DNA of 64,000 nt from Actinomadura litoris (GTDB lineage Bacteria; Actinomycetota; Actinomycetes; Streptosporangiales; Streptosporangiaceae), in the NCBI RefSeq assembly GCF_009733595.1, contig NZ_WOFH01000001.1, forward strand, positions 434,001 through 498,000, read 5' to 3'. Below are positions 34,559 to 43,099 of this stretch, piece after piece. Under the pieces are notes generated by a model that saw nothing but the letters and a program-made list of their open reading frames with translations, was not told where the DNA came from and searched no databases. Made by a program: the position numbers and the translations under genes. The stretch's first letter is position 1. Each line of letters starts with the position of its first letter.

Positions 34559-35691
34559 AACTTCCGGAAAGGCCTTTGGGGGATGCCATTAGGCTGAATC
34601 TAATGCCAGTCGACGTATCTGCAGGCACCAACTACCCGATCGCTGGGTTGTACAGCTTTGGGAGAGGCTTCATTCGTCGCCCTACCATTGATGGATCAGA
34701 AACAGCCTACTCCCGTCTTTTCAGGATAAGCAAGGACCAGCTTGTAATGAGTAAGTTGGGAGCCTGGGAAGGTGCCTTCGCTGTCGTCCCAGATGAATTC
34801 GATGGAGCGTTCGTCTCTCCAGAGTACCCAAGCTTTGACATCGACAGTTCAGTCGCCACCACAGCTTATATAGCCCATCTCGTCAGGTGGCCGGCATTTT
34901 GGGAGCGAGTGAATCCTCGCGGTTCCATGGCGCGCAGAAAACGTATCACCCCTGCGAGACTGGCAGAAATCGCTGTCCCGCTACCTGATCTGGAAGAGCA
35001 GCGACGTATCGCTTCCCGCCTCGACGCTGCCGAGGAACGACTTAAAGAAGTGGGTAGGCAACGGGACTACTCCATCAAGCTTCATGATTCTCTGAGGGAA
35101 TCAATGTTTTCTAACGAACAACTCGGCGAGCCTGCGAGACTTGGAGACGTACTCACACTCGAAAGAATTCCTGCGATTATCGACCCAGAGGAAAATTATA
35201 CTCAGATCGGCATTCGGTCCTTTGGCAAGGGCATCTTTCACAGAGATGGCTCTCTAGGGTCCGAGCTGAGCAAATTGAAGTATTATGAGATCCGCCCCGG
35301 AAATCTGATTGTAAGCAACATTATGGCATGGGAGGGCGCAATTGCAGTCTCGTCTGAAGCCGACAACGGCTGCATTGGCTCCCACCGGTTCCTCAGTTTC
35401 AAACCAACAGAGAGTGTGGATATTCGCTACCTCAGCCATTTCTTCCAGTCCAGGCAAGGACGGGAGCTGATAAAGACAACGTCAACCGGAACCGTGCTAC
35501 GCAACCAGACACTTTCGATCAAACACTTTGAGAACCTAAAAGTGCCGCTTCCGCCTATCGGCGAGCAGAAGAGAGTGGCATCAATTCTCGAACGAAGCAA
35601 TGTCATCCAAGGCAGGGTGGCGACGCAAGGAGAGCTTTCAAACACGCTTACCAGGTCCCTCCTGCACGCGGCATTCAGCGGAAAACTCTAG
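34555..35691 (+). CDS. hsdS: Type I specificity subunit, HsdS
   Basis: A 378-residue protein from ATG 34555. It has the two-repeat layout of HsdS: target-recognition domain 1 (about residues 1-140), a conserved helical spacer starting PLPDLEEQRRIASRLDAAEE, target-recognition domain 2 (about 190-330), and a second spacer starting PLPPIGEQKRVASILERSN. The two domains share similar motifs (GSMARRKRITPARLAEI versus GTVLRNQTLSIKHFENL). HsdS sets the bipartite target of the complex. The DNA is AT-richer than its surroundings. The recognition sequence cannot be read from the protein. Confidence 0.9.
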   Translation: MKLPERPLGDAIRLNLMPVDVSAGTNYPIAGLYSFGRGFIRRPTIDGSETAYSRLFRISKDQLVMSKLGAWEGAFAVVPDEFDGAFVSPEYPSFDIDSSVATTAYIAHLVRWPAFWERVNPRGSMARRKRITPARLAEIAVPLPDLEEQRRIASRLDAAEERLKEVGRQRDYSIKLHDSLRESMFSNEQLGEPARLGDVLTLERIPAIIDPEENYTQIGIRSFGKGIFHRDGSLGSELSKLKYYEIRPGNLIVSNIMAWEGAIAVSSEADNGCIGSHRFLSFKPTESVDIRYLSHFFQSRQGRELIKTTSTGTVLRNQTLSIKHFENLKVPLPPIGEQKRVASILERSNVIQGRVATQGELSNTLTRSLLHAAFSGKL

Positions 35692-36185
35692 TTTTGCCAA
35701 GGCTCTCGCCTACCTCACGAGGGGGAATCAGAGTGCGGTCGGACACCTCGTCCCGTCAGTGGGACGCTCTCTAGGGGCAGACCCGCAGCGTCAAAGAGCA
35801 CTACGCCTGCTCGTTCGTGACGCAGGCTGCCCAGCAACGGCGCAGCAGCAAAGGCAATGTCCGCCGAGATAGTTGCCCTGCCTTTTGTGTTTCCGGGCGG
35901 GCCACTGGCGCTGCGAACTGCTTCGGAGGCCGCAGCGACCCGAGCTGCCCCCGTTATCTTCTCCACGTACCCGGTGATCAGGGATCTTGGTCGCCAGGCC
36001 GGGCATGACTGATTGCCCCTGTCGTTGATGATCCCGGCGGGGGTGTTGTCACCGGGTCTGGTGGCGTCGATGAACCGCTGGTAGGGACCGGCCGCCCCGA
36101 TCGTTGTGGGCAAGTCTCGTCATAACGTAGCTGCCGGGCATCATCGCCTGACCGCGGCCAGGCATGCAGGATTGGTTGGACGGGA
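35692..36185. other. Gap after hsdS, no recognised gene
   Basis: About 490 bases follow the hsdS stop. A minus-strand frame is open from 36113 to 35715, but it matches no family I know and has no convincing ribosome site. The last 80 or so bases are probably the non-coding left end of the IS110-type element whose transposase start lies at 36186. Confidence 0.4.
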
Positions 36186-36320
36186 GTGTCTTGCAGCAAG
36201 TACGCGGTGTTCCTCGGGTTGGACGTCGACAAGAGCGGGCATCACGCGGGCGCGCTGGACCCCTCTGGCAAACGTCTGCACGACAGGGCGCTGCCCAACT
36301 GGCTATGTAAGGTCTCATGA
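36186..36320 (+). pseudogene. IS110-family transposase, N-terminal fragment
   Basis: GTG 36186 opens a frame reading KYAVFLGLDVDKSGHHAGAL, the start of the DEDD (RuvC-like) catalytic domain of IS110-family transposases, with its first catalytic Asp. It is cut after about 38 codons, where an IS481-like end begins. The matching C-terminal part lies 2 kb downstream at 38288, so the element appears split by later insertions. Confidence 0.65.
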
Positions 36321-36660
36321 CTTTGTTGACAGACCGTTCTCTGTAGATGCCTGACAGCGCTCCCCAATGAGTGCTTGTCTTTCCTGGTTCGTCTCGTGAG
36401 GGTGGGGGGCATGGGGTGGCGGATCGTTCGTGGATGACGGAGAACCGATACCGGGCGGTGCTGGAGGTTCTGATTGGTGGCCCGGTCACCGAGGTCGCGC
36501 GGCGGTACGGGGTGCCTCGCCAAACGATCTACGTATGGTGTAGGCGCTATCGGCAGGACGGCGTCGAGGGGCTCCAGGGGAAGTCCCGCCGCCCCGCTCC
36601 AGCCCGACTCGCCTGGCCGCCGACGTCGAGGCGCTGATCTGCGAGAAGAAGGAGCCGCCA
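36305..36660 (+). pseudogene. IS481-family element, left part
   Basis: A TGTAAGGTCTC sequence at 36305, like known IS481-family ends, is followed by a frame starting at ATG 36433 with YRAVLEVLIGGPVTEVARRY and QTIYVWCRRYRQDGVEGLQG, the N-terminal helix-turn-helix of IS481 transposases. A one-base shift then moves the next segment (DVEALICE) into another frame, and the gene is lost where an IS5 fragment starts. It is not functional. Confidence 0.6.
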
Positions 36661-36815
36661 GGCGGGGTGGACATCGAACCGGCCGACCACGTCCTCGCCG
36701 CTCCCGCGGCGGCCTGACCAGCAAGTTTCATCTGGCCTGCGAACACCGACAGCGCCTGTTGTCCCTGGTCCTCCCCGCTGGGCAGCGCGGCGACAGTCCA
36801 CAGTTCGTGCCCGTG
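36645..36815 (+). pseudogene. IS5-family transposase, internal fragment
   Basis: The translation gives KKEPPGGVDIEPADHVL and, after a frame change, RSRGGLTSKFHLACEHRQ and LPAGQRGDSPQFVPV, parts of the DDE domain of IS5-family transposases. Both ends of the gene are missing. On the right it runs into a minus-strand gene fragment. Confidence 0.62.
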
Positions 36816-36844
36816 TCGGCGGCGGTTCTGGTGCCCAGCCTGGG

Positions 36845-37163
36845 TGCCGGCCTCCAGGGTCTCGGCCTCGGTGCGACCGCCGACGTAGAGTCCGGGCTGG
36901 TCCTCATAGAGCGCGATCGGGCCGTTGACCGTCAGATTGCCGGTGATCACGATCAGATCGACATCGTCCTCGTCGTCCTCGCTTCGCAGGGCATTGACGG
37001 CGTCCAGGAAGTCCCCGTCGACCGCGAGATCGCCGTCGAAGAACAGCACGCTGTCATAGTCGGACGACTCTCCTTCGCTCTCGAACGCGGCGGACAACGC
37101 GCCGCTCAGACGGGCGTCGGCGTCGGCATAGGACAGGGATGCGGGGGTGGGGGATAGCGACAT
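36845..37163 (-). pseudogene. 5' part of a gene with GDLxVxG beta-helix-like repeats
   Basis: On the minus strand, ATG 37163 (or 37175) opens a frame containing SVLFFDGDLAVDGDF, LIVITGNLTVNGPIAL and GLYVGGRTEAETLEAG. The evenly spaced GDL/GNL-V-G units suggest a right-handed beta-helix (polymer-forming-like) protein. After about 105 codons the frame enters the IS5 fragment at 36815, so the C-terminal part is lost. I do not recognise the exact family. Confidence 0.45.
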
Positions 37164-37195
37164 GGCGACGAGCATAGGTCCGCGCTGTGACAGCC

Positions 37196-37381
37196 CTACG
37201 GGAAAGTCCAGCGCCGTCGTGAGGCGGCTGGCTGCCCCGCCGTCGACATCAGTAGCAGAAGTTGAACACAGCCCCACTGTTCATTGGTGAGATCCCCACG
37301 CGCCTCATCGGTGAGATCCCCGCGCGCCACACCAGGATCATCCCGGCGTGGCGCGATCAACGCGACAGCGTTCTGAAACAC
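37196..37381 (-). pseudogene. IS5-family transposase N-terminal fragment with 24-bp tandem repeat
   Basis: On the minus strand the frame includes ARGDLTDEARGDLTNEQW, an IS5-family start (MARGDLTDEQW) in which an 8-codon unit is duplicated. The duplication corresponds to two 24-bp copies starting with GGTGAGATCCCC at 37286 and 37310. The fragment is cut on the left side of the intact IS element at 37386. Confidence 0.5.
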
Positions 37382-37385
37382 GCCC

Positions 37386-38284
37386 TAAAGCCTGTTGCAG
37401 AAGGCTGTGATCTGGGAACTTTCTGTGTATGGGTGGGGTGTTGCGAGCCGAGCCGTTGTGGGTTGAGGTGTTCACCGGGCTGCGGATGACACAGTTCCAG
37501 CGGCTGGTGCGGGCGGTGCGCGAGCGTGGCGGCAACGGTCCGCAGAAGGGTCCACGGATCGGGCGGCCGTGGTGCCTGCCGCTGGCCGACCGGGTACTGC
37601 TGGTGGCGATGTACTACCGCACCAACCTGACCATGCGGCAACTGGCACCGCTGTTTGGGACCTCGCCGGCCACGGTGTGCCGGGTGGTGCAGCGGCTGGG
37701 CCCACTGCTGGCCCTGGAGCCGGCACCGCGCCCCGCCGAGCCGCTGGAACGGCTGTGGATCGTGGACGGTACCTTGATCCCGGTCTGCGACCGGCGGGTG
37801 GGATCCTCCAGCCGCAACTACCGGTTCTCGGCGAACGTGCAGGTCGTGGTGGACGCTGACACTCGGCTGGTGCTGGCCGCAGCCCGCCCGGTGCCGGGCA
37901 CCACCGCCGACGCCCAGGCCTGGCGTCGCTCGCACCTGCCCGAGTACTGCCGCGGTGTCACCGTGCTGGGCGATGGTGCCTACACCGGCTGTGGACTGGT
38001 GATCCCACACCGCAAACGCCCCGGACGGCCGCTGCTGCCGGTCCAGGAGGCCGACAACGCCGAGCACCGCAAGGTCCGTGCCCGCGTCGAGCACACCTTC
38101 GCCCGCATGAAGAACTACAAGATCCTGCGCGATTGCCGGCAACGCGGTGACGATCTGCCCAACGCCGTCCAGGCCGTCGCTCACATGCACAACCTCGCCC
38201 ACACACCCGCCCCAGCAGCGTGATCGACTACCGACGCCCAACAGCTCGAACACGCCTACTCACAGCCTTCTGCAACAGGCTTTA
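37386..38284 (+). mobile_element. Intact IS5-family insertion sequence
   Basis: Perfect 25-bp terminal inverted repeats lie at 37386-37410 (starting TAAAGCCTGTTGCAG) and 38260-38284. The outermost TA may be the target duplication. The element is about 0.9 kb with one intact transposase gene. It separates the two decayed halves of the surrounding IS mosaic. No other copy of these ends was noticed in the window. Confidence 0.85.
37429..38223 (+). CDS. IS5-family transposase (DDE_Tnp_4 type)
   Basis: A 264-residue intact transposase from ATG 37429. An N-terminal helix-turn-helix (TNLTMRQLAPLFGTSPATVC) is followed by the DDE catalytic core: Asp in LWIVDGTLIPV, Asp in VLGDGAYTGCGL and Glu in RARVEHTFARMKNYKIL. 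It sits inside the 25-bp inverted repeats with no frameshift, unlike every other transposase gene nearby, so this is probably the youngest and possibly active insertion. Confidence 0.88.
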   Translation: MGGVLRAEPLWVEVFTGLRMTQFQRLVRAVRERGGNGPQKGPRIGRPWCLPLADRVLLVAMYYRTNLTMRQLAPLFGTSPATVCRVVQRLGPLLALEPAPRPAEPLERLWIVDGTLIPVCDRRVGSSSRNYRFSANVQVVVDADTRLVLAAARPVPGTTADAQAWRRSHLPEYCRGVTVLGDGAYTGCGLVIPHRKRPGRPLLPVQEADNAEHRKVRARVEHTFARMKNYKILRDCRQRGDDLPNAVQAVAHMHNLAHTPAPAA

Positions 38285-38287
38285 GGT

Positions 38288-38965
38288 CTTCCCTGTCCCC
38301 GAACGCGTTCTCGGGCACAGCTCGACCACCCGGCCGTCCCGGAGATCCTGGCCAGGTTCGACGGGGCGCCCGGCCTGCGTGCTGCCGGGCAGCGCGGCCT
38401 GCTCAACCTCGTCCGCAAGCTCGCCCCGTGCATGGGCGAGCAGCTCGTCACCGACAGCATCACTGCTCTGGACGCTCAGACGGTGACCGTCCCGGACTAA
38501 ACGCCAGCCGAGGCCGTGCTGCCCCGTCTGGCCGTCCCGCTGCGCAACGTCCTCGATCAACGCAAGCAGACCGCCGCGGAGGTCGAAATCATGCTTAATG
38601 CGCACCCTCTCGCCAAGGCCCTGACCTCAATGCCGGGCTTCGGGGTCAGGACCGCCTCCCTAGTGCGGCTCGAGGTCGGGTACGGCTCGGCCTTCCCCAC
38701 GCCCGGCCATCTGGCCGCCTACGCAGGTCTCGCCCCGGTAACCAAGCAGTCCGGCACCTCGATCAAGGACAACGCCCGCCCAAAGGCAGCAACAAGTACC
38801 TCAAGCACGCCATGTTCTTGGCCGCCTTCGCCTCCCTCGCTGACCTCGTCAGCAGGGCCTACTACCGCAAGAAGAGAGAACAGGGCAAACGTCACAACGC
38901 CGCCCTGATCTGCCTGGCCCAACGACGCAGCGACGACCTGTTCGCCATGCTCCGCGACGGCGGAA
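38288..38965 (+). pseudogene. IS110-family transposase, C-terminal part
   Basis: The sequence encodes HPAVPEILARFDGAPGLRAA, KALTSMPGFGVRTASLVRLE and AAYAGLAPVTKQSGTSIKDN, then YYRKKREQGKRHNAALICLA: the Transposase_20 (IS116/IS110/IS902) domain. A stop codon interrupts it at 38498-38500, a frameshift lies near 38780, and the natural end after LFAMLRDG is replaced by IS5 sequence. It is the probable missing part of the N-terminal fragment at 36186. Confidence 0.7.
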
Positions 38966-39183
38966 TCACGCCGCGCATCGCCCGCCCCGGCATCGAGTCC
39001 GCAGAACGCCTGGGCCGCCACCGCTGGATGATCGAACGGACGCTGGCCTGGCTGCTGGGCTATCGGCGTCTGACCATCCGCTACGAGCGCCACGGCCACC
39101 TGTTCAACGCCTTCCTCGTCCTCTCAGCCACCATCACCTGCTACAAGAAACTCACCCGCGACCCACATGAGACGCCCTCTTAG
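38966..39183 (+). pseudogene. IS5-family transposase C-terminus fused in frame to IS110
   Basis: Directly after the IS110 LFAMLRDG, the same frame continues ITPRIARPGIESAERLGRHR, ERTLAWLLGYRRLTIRYE and CYKKLTRD, the C-terminal end of IS5-family DDE transposases. The chimera ends with TAG at 39183, whose TA belongs to the target duplication of the next element. Confidence 0.6.
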
Positions 39184-40048
39184 AGCGTGTCCTATGTGGT
39201 GAGGCGGTCGTTGGGTTTGATATGGGTCAAGGTAGGTGGAGTTGGATCGTGCCGGACGGATTATGGGAGATCGCCAAGCCGTTGATCCCGCCGTCGCGGG
39301 TGCGCCCGCAGGGCGGGGGAACGCAGGACACCCCTGATGAGACGGTGTTCGCGGCGATCATCTATGTGCTGGTGAGTGGTTGTGCGTGGCGGGCGTTGCC
39401 GCCGTGTTTCGGGATGTCGAAGCGACGGCTCACCGCCGGTTTGTAATCTGGTCGCGGGCGAGGGTGTGGGGCCGGTTGCAAGAGGCGGTGCTGCATCGGC
39501 TGGATGATGGCGGGCTTGATCGACGTCTCGCGTGTGGTGCTCGATTCGGCCCATGTGAGAGCGAAAAAGGGGGCGAACACACAGGTCCGAGCCCCGTGGA
39601 CCGGGGTAGGCCGGGTTCCACAATGCATGTGCTGTCGGATGCGAACGGACTGCCCCTGGTCGTCGGCGTCTCGGCCGGCAACGTCCACGACAGCCAGGGT
39701 CTGAAGCCCTTGGTGGTCGGCCACCAAACGAGACACGACCCCGATCGCGGCCGCTGCTTCAAACCCCGGCGCCTGCATGCCGACAAAGCCTACGACCGCC
39801 CGGACCTGCGCCGTTGGTGACGCGGCCAGCGCATCGGCGTGCGTATAGCCCGCAAAGGCATCGAGTCCAGCAGGCGATGAGGCCGTCGGCGGTGGGTGAT
39901 CGGACGCACCTTCTCCTGGCTCACCGGTTACCGCAGACTCAACCACCGCTACGAACGCAACTCCCGCAACTACCTGGCCTTCCTCGGCCTCGCAGCCGCC
40001 CTGTGCTGCTACAAACGACTCGTCCGCCTCACCACATAGGACACGCTC
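39183..40048 (+). mobile_element. IS5-family element (IS1031-like) with TTA target duplication
   Basis: Perfect 25-bp inverted repeats at 39183-39207 (starting GAGCGTGTCCTATG) and 40024-40048 are flanked on both sides by TTA (39180-39182 and 40049-40051). A TNA duplication is typical of the IS1031 group. The right-hand TTA is also the stop codon of the minus-strand DUF262 gene, so the element landed exactly behind that gene. Confidence 0.82.
39222..40039 (+). pseudogene. Frameshifted transposase of the IS1031-like element
   Basis: Pieces of one IS5-family transposase are found in changing frames: IAKPLIPPSRVRPQGGG, then FVIWSRARVWGRLQEAVLHR, then DVSRVVLDSAHVRAKKG, then GPSPVDRGRPGSTMHVLSDA and RLHADKAYDRPDLRRW, and at the end NYLAFLGLAAALCCYKRLVR. 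At least four frame changes are needed, so it cannot make an active enzyme unless the read data contain errors. The ends remain intact. Confidence 0.72.
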
Positions 40049-41746
40049 TTAGTCGTCTGTGTCAGTGTCCTCGACCTCAACCTCGTTCGCGCGCCGCCGT
40101 GTGTCGGCGTCCGGTGACGAGATGCTCGCCTCGGTCCTACCACCCCGTCGGATCAAATCCTCAGCCCAGTTCAGTAGGGTCTCGGCCCGCGCGCTTAGGA
40201 ACGCTTTGTAGTCGCCGCGCATTGCCGCCTCGAATGCAGGCGGCGAAATCAAACAGGTGTCGAGCCGCCGTCTGACCTCAGCCTCTCCACTGAAGTCGAT
40301 CTCGGCCTGAAGATAAGTGGGCGGTGCCTGGTCGGAGATTTTCTGATTGCTGATAGCCGTCAGCATCACGACGTTTGCCAGTACGTTGGCCTGCTCAAAA
40401 GTAAGGCCATCCCTCCCAAGCTTCGCCTTGGGAAAAAGGTGATGGAACTGCATGCTGTTGGTGTCGGCAAGCGCCTTACCCGTGTCGATGGCCGCACCCG
40501 TGATCAGATCGACGGGGCCCGCGGCGGCCAGCATGAGCGCCAATGCCTTGGTCCAGGACGATTCCCGTCGGTACTGATTCGACAGCCACCACCGAGTGGA
40601 CAGCGGCGCGATCTCGACGTCGATGCGCTTGGACTCGCCTTGGGCAAAGGTCGTTACAGCCTCCATGTCTGCGGCCATCTTCCGAGAATTCCAGCCTTCG
40701 TAGTACCTGCTGAGTGCAGTCCGCCAGAACCAGCTGCGGATCTCAGCGAACTGTTGCCCATCCGGACGCGGAAGCTGCCGGAAGAGCTCGATGACGACGG
40801 CTAGTTGATTTGGGTAGGGAAGCGCTTCGGCGGTGGGGGTGCCGATCTCGACGGTCAGAAAATCGACAGCCAGCCGGGCAGCTCTCTCGGTTTCTTCGAT
40901 AGTCTTGACTAGATGACCATGGCTAACAGAGGGCAACCGTTCGATATCACCTGTCGCGAAACCGAGGCCAACAGCAGCGGAAATAGCTCTCAGCAGCAGC
41001 TTCCGTTCGATCTTGCCGTAATGCTTGGCTGCCAGCGTGTTACGCACGCGGTCGATGGCGTCAAGCAGGTCGAAATCGCGGCGCCATGTCGCAGCACGGA
41101 TGAACTCGACAGTGGTCAGCGGCGTGCCGCGAGTATTGACTCGCTCAAAGATTCGGCCGATCTCGCTGAATGATGCGGACTTCAGGGTTACGACGGCAGT
41201 CTCGTACTTGGTGAAGCTATCAAAGAGGTGGTGGGCGGCGTTCTCCTGTTCCTCGGAATCAAGGCCCGACAACCGTTTGAAGAAGAGTGAGGGTTGCGTC
41301 AGCAGGCGGAGCGGGACCTGATGAATGGGCGGTTCCTCGAGATCGGACCGGTGGAGGAAACGCTCTTCATCGAGGTCGTAGACCAGGTTCCAGAAGCTGC
41401 GTGGATCGTCCTTGGGCTCCCAGTACAGCGCACCGCAGATGGTCGAGAGGCGCTGGCAACCGTCCAGCAGGTAGGTCCACCGTTCTCGCTCATCGAACTG
41501 CTCGATCTCCAGATCAGCGATACTGCGCTCGCTGGCCAAGCTCATGGGGCTGTCCCAGAGCAGTAGACTGCCGATCGGATAGTTCCGCGAGATGGAGTCC
41601 AGCAGGTCGATCACCTGCTGACGCGTCCAGACGAATGTCCGCTGGAACTTAGGCAACCTGACCTCCCCCGCTCTGACCCGCGAGGCCAAGTCCGTGATCT
41701 TCTCAGGCTGAGGCCGGTGCGCACGCTCCTGGGATCTGGGGGCCAT
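40049..41746 (-). CDS. DUF262 (GmrSD-like) nuclease with C-terminal HNH-type motif
   Basis: A 565-residue protein. The N-terminal DUF262 domain has VRLPKFQRTFVWTRQQVIDL, NYPIGSLLLW and LLDGCQRLSTI (a variant of DGQQR). The C-terminal part has MQFHHLFPKAKL ... NVLANVVMLT, the FHHxFP motif of DUF1524-like HNH nucleases. Related GmrSD proteins are NTP-driven type IV restriction enzymes that attack modified phage DNA. The last residues are very acidic (EVEVEDTDTDD), and the stop codon coincides with an IS target duplication. It is divergent from the helicase gene at 43096, with decayed genes in between. Confidence 0.82.
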   Translation of the reverse strand: MAPRSQERAHRPQPEKITDLASRVRAGEVRLPKFQRTFVWTRQQVIDLLDSISRNYPIGSLLLWDSPMSLASERSIADLEIEQFDERERWTYLLDGCQRLSTICGALYWEPKDDPRSFWNLVYDLDEERFLHRSDLEEPPIHQVPLRLLTQPSLFFKRLSGLDSEEQENAAHHLFDSFTKYETAVVTLKSASFSEIGRIFERVNTRGTPLTTVEFIRAATWRRDFDLLDAIDRVRNTLAAKHYGKIERKLLLRAISAAVGLGFATGDIERLPSVSHGHLVKTIEETERAARLAVDFLTVEIGTPTAEALPYPNQLAVVIELFRQLPRPDGQQFAEIRSWFWRTALSRYYEGWNSRKMAADMEAVTTFAQGESKRIDVEIAPLSTRWWLSNQYRRESSWTKALALMLAAAGPVDLITGAAIDTGKALADTNSMQFHHLFPKAKLGRDGLTFEQANVLANVVMLTAISNQKISDQAPPTYLQAEIDFSGEAEVRRRLDTCLISPPAFEAAMRGDYKAFLSARAETLLNWAEDLIRRGGRTEASISSPDADTRRRANEVEVEDTDTDD

Positions 41747-41825
41747 GAAGTCTCATCTCCAAACCGATGTCCGACATAAAAGTCATCGCTCGGATCACGA
41801 GGGTTTCATGAAACCGTCAGTCGAG

Positions 41826-42600
41826 TCAGGTAAACGTCCCCACTGCAGCGAGTCTCCTCGTCCAGGTCCACGTGCACAGGTTGTCCCAGACCAGCACGAT
41901 CGGGCCGTTCAACTGGTGTGGGCGGCGATCAGCAGGTTCCGGTAGTGGGTCCAGGCGAAGCTGCGGCGTCCGGGCTGCTTGTGGTCGGTGTGGTGGTGGC
42001 GCCGGTAGATCAGCCGGGATCGTCACCCGGGCCGATAGCAGGCCAGGGCGGCGATCGAGATGCGCCGCTGCGAGCGGCCCCGCACGGTGACGAGTGGGGT
42101 ATGGCCGCTTCTGGACCAGGTGCGGCGGGTCGGCGGCGTCGCCCGTGAACCGGGCCTCGTCTTCGAAGAAGATCTATGCCCGATGCGCCGGCACGGTGCT
42201 TCCACCTGGAGCCAGGTCTCCTTCACCCATCCACTCACCCGCTCGGGGGTCGCGTTCGCCAGCGCGGCGGCGGGGACCTGGTGGCTCCCGCCGTTGTGGT
42301 GCAGCATCTGCGCGATGCCCGAGAAGGTCATGCTCTTGTGGAAACGCCGCCCGATCAGGGTTTTGATGCGCTCCAGTGTCCAGGTCTGATCGCTGTAGCC
42401 GTGTGCGAGCGGGCCCTTGGCCAGTTCCTGCTCCAGCGCCCCCAGCAGCTTGGGGCTCAGCTGGACCGTCCGAGCGAGCCTTGTGAGCGCAGTGCGCGAT
42501 CTCCGTGCTCCTGCCGCGCTCGCCGCCAGCGCTTTGTGATTGATGCGCGAGAAGCTGCCCCATCCCGTTGCAGAATAGCGTTGCTTCGCCCGTGGGTGGC
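41826..42600 (-). pseudogene. IS630-family transposase remnant
   Basis: On the minus strand, LAKGPLAHGYSDQTWTLERI and KTLIGRRFHKSMTFSGIAQM match the winged-helix region of IS630-family transposases. Further on, GRSQRRISIAALACYRPG and, in another frame, HQLNGPIVLVWDNL cover the DDE start. The gene has at least two frame changes and lacks its C-terminal end. It lies between the DUF262 and helicase genes. Confidence 0.65.
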
Positions 42601-42611
42601 CTGCCAGCCTC

Positions 42612-43099
42612 TTGGGCATGGCGATTGCTGATAAGCCTGCGCTGCTCCCTGAGGAGTCAGCGCGCTTGCCTAAGGAGGCGATCATCCGGGTGGGTGTGGC
42701 CTTCGGACACAGGGCAGCCTTCGCCGAGGCCAGGCGGCGGCGCGGATTGGACCAGTGGGCGTTCTACGTCGGAGCGCGTGCGGGCGGGCTGGGGACTGTC
42801 GCGATGCGGATACGGATGTCGCTGTGGCGGTGGGGGACTTCTTCGCGCCACGCCTCACACGCCGGCGTGGTTCGCGCCTCCTCGGGTACTGCCTGGCAGG
42901 TGCCGCCCGAGCCCGCCGCGGCCCGGGCAGCGCCGACTTGCTCGGCCCTGCTGCGCTGCGTCAACACCGCGGACAGGGGCACCTACTCGCAGCGGCAACC
43001 GAAGGGCTGATCGCCGCTGTGCCGGACAGGCGTGAGTTAGAGCAGATCAGCAGATACTCGACGGATCGGTCGGCGGAGCAAAGAGGTGAAGGTTCATGA
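42612..43099 (+). pseudogene. Probable remnant of an SCO6745-like winged-helix protein
   Basis: Parts in different frames resemble the SCO6745 family of actinobacteria: AFAEARRRRGLDQWAFYVGA then VGDFFAPRL, TPAWFAPPRVLPGR, and finally AALRQHRGQGHLLAAATEGL, like the conserved LREHRGDGHxAAL segment. At least two frame changes are needed. The last frame ends with TGA 43097-43099 overlapping the helicase ATG, so the original gene was probably coupled to the helicase. Confidence 0.42.

Noticed and set aside
35715..36113. Minus-strand 132-codon frame after hsdS
   Set aside because: No family similarity or ribosome site; kept only as a described gap.
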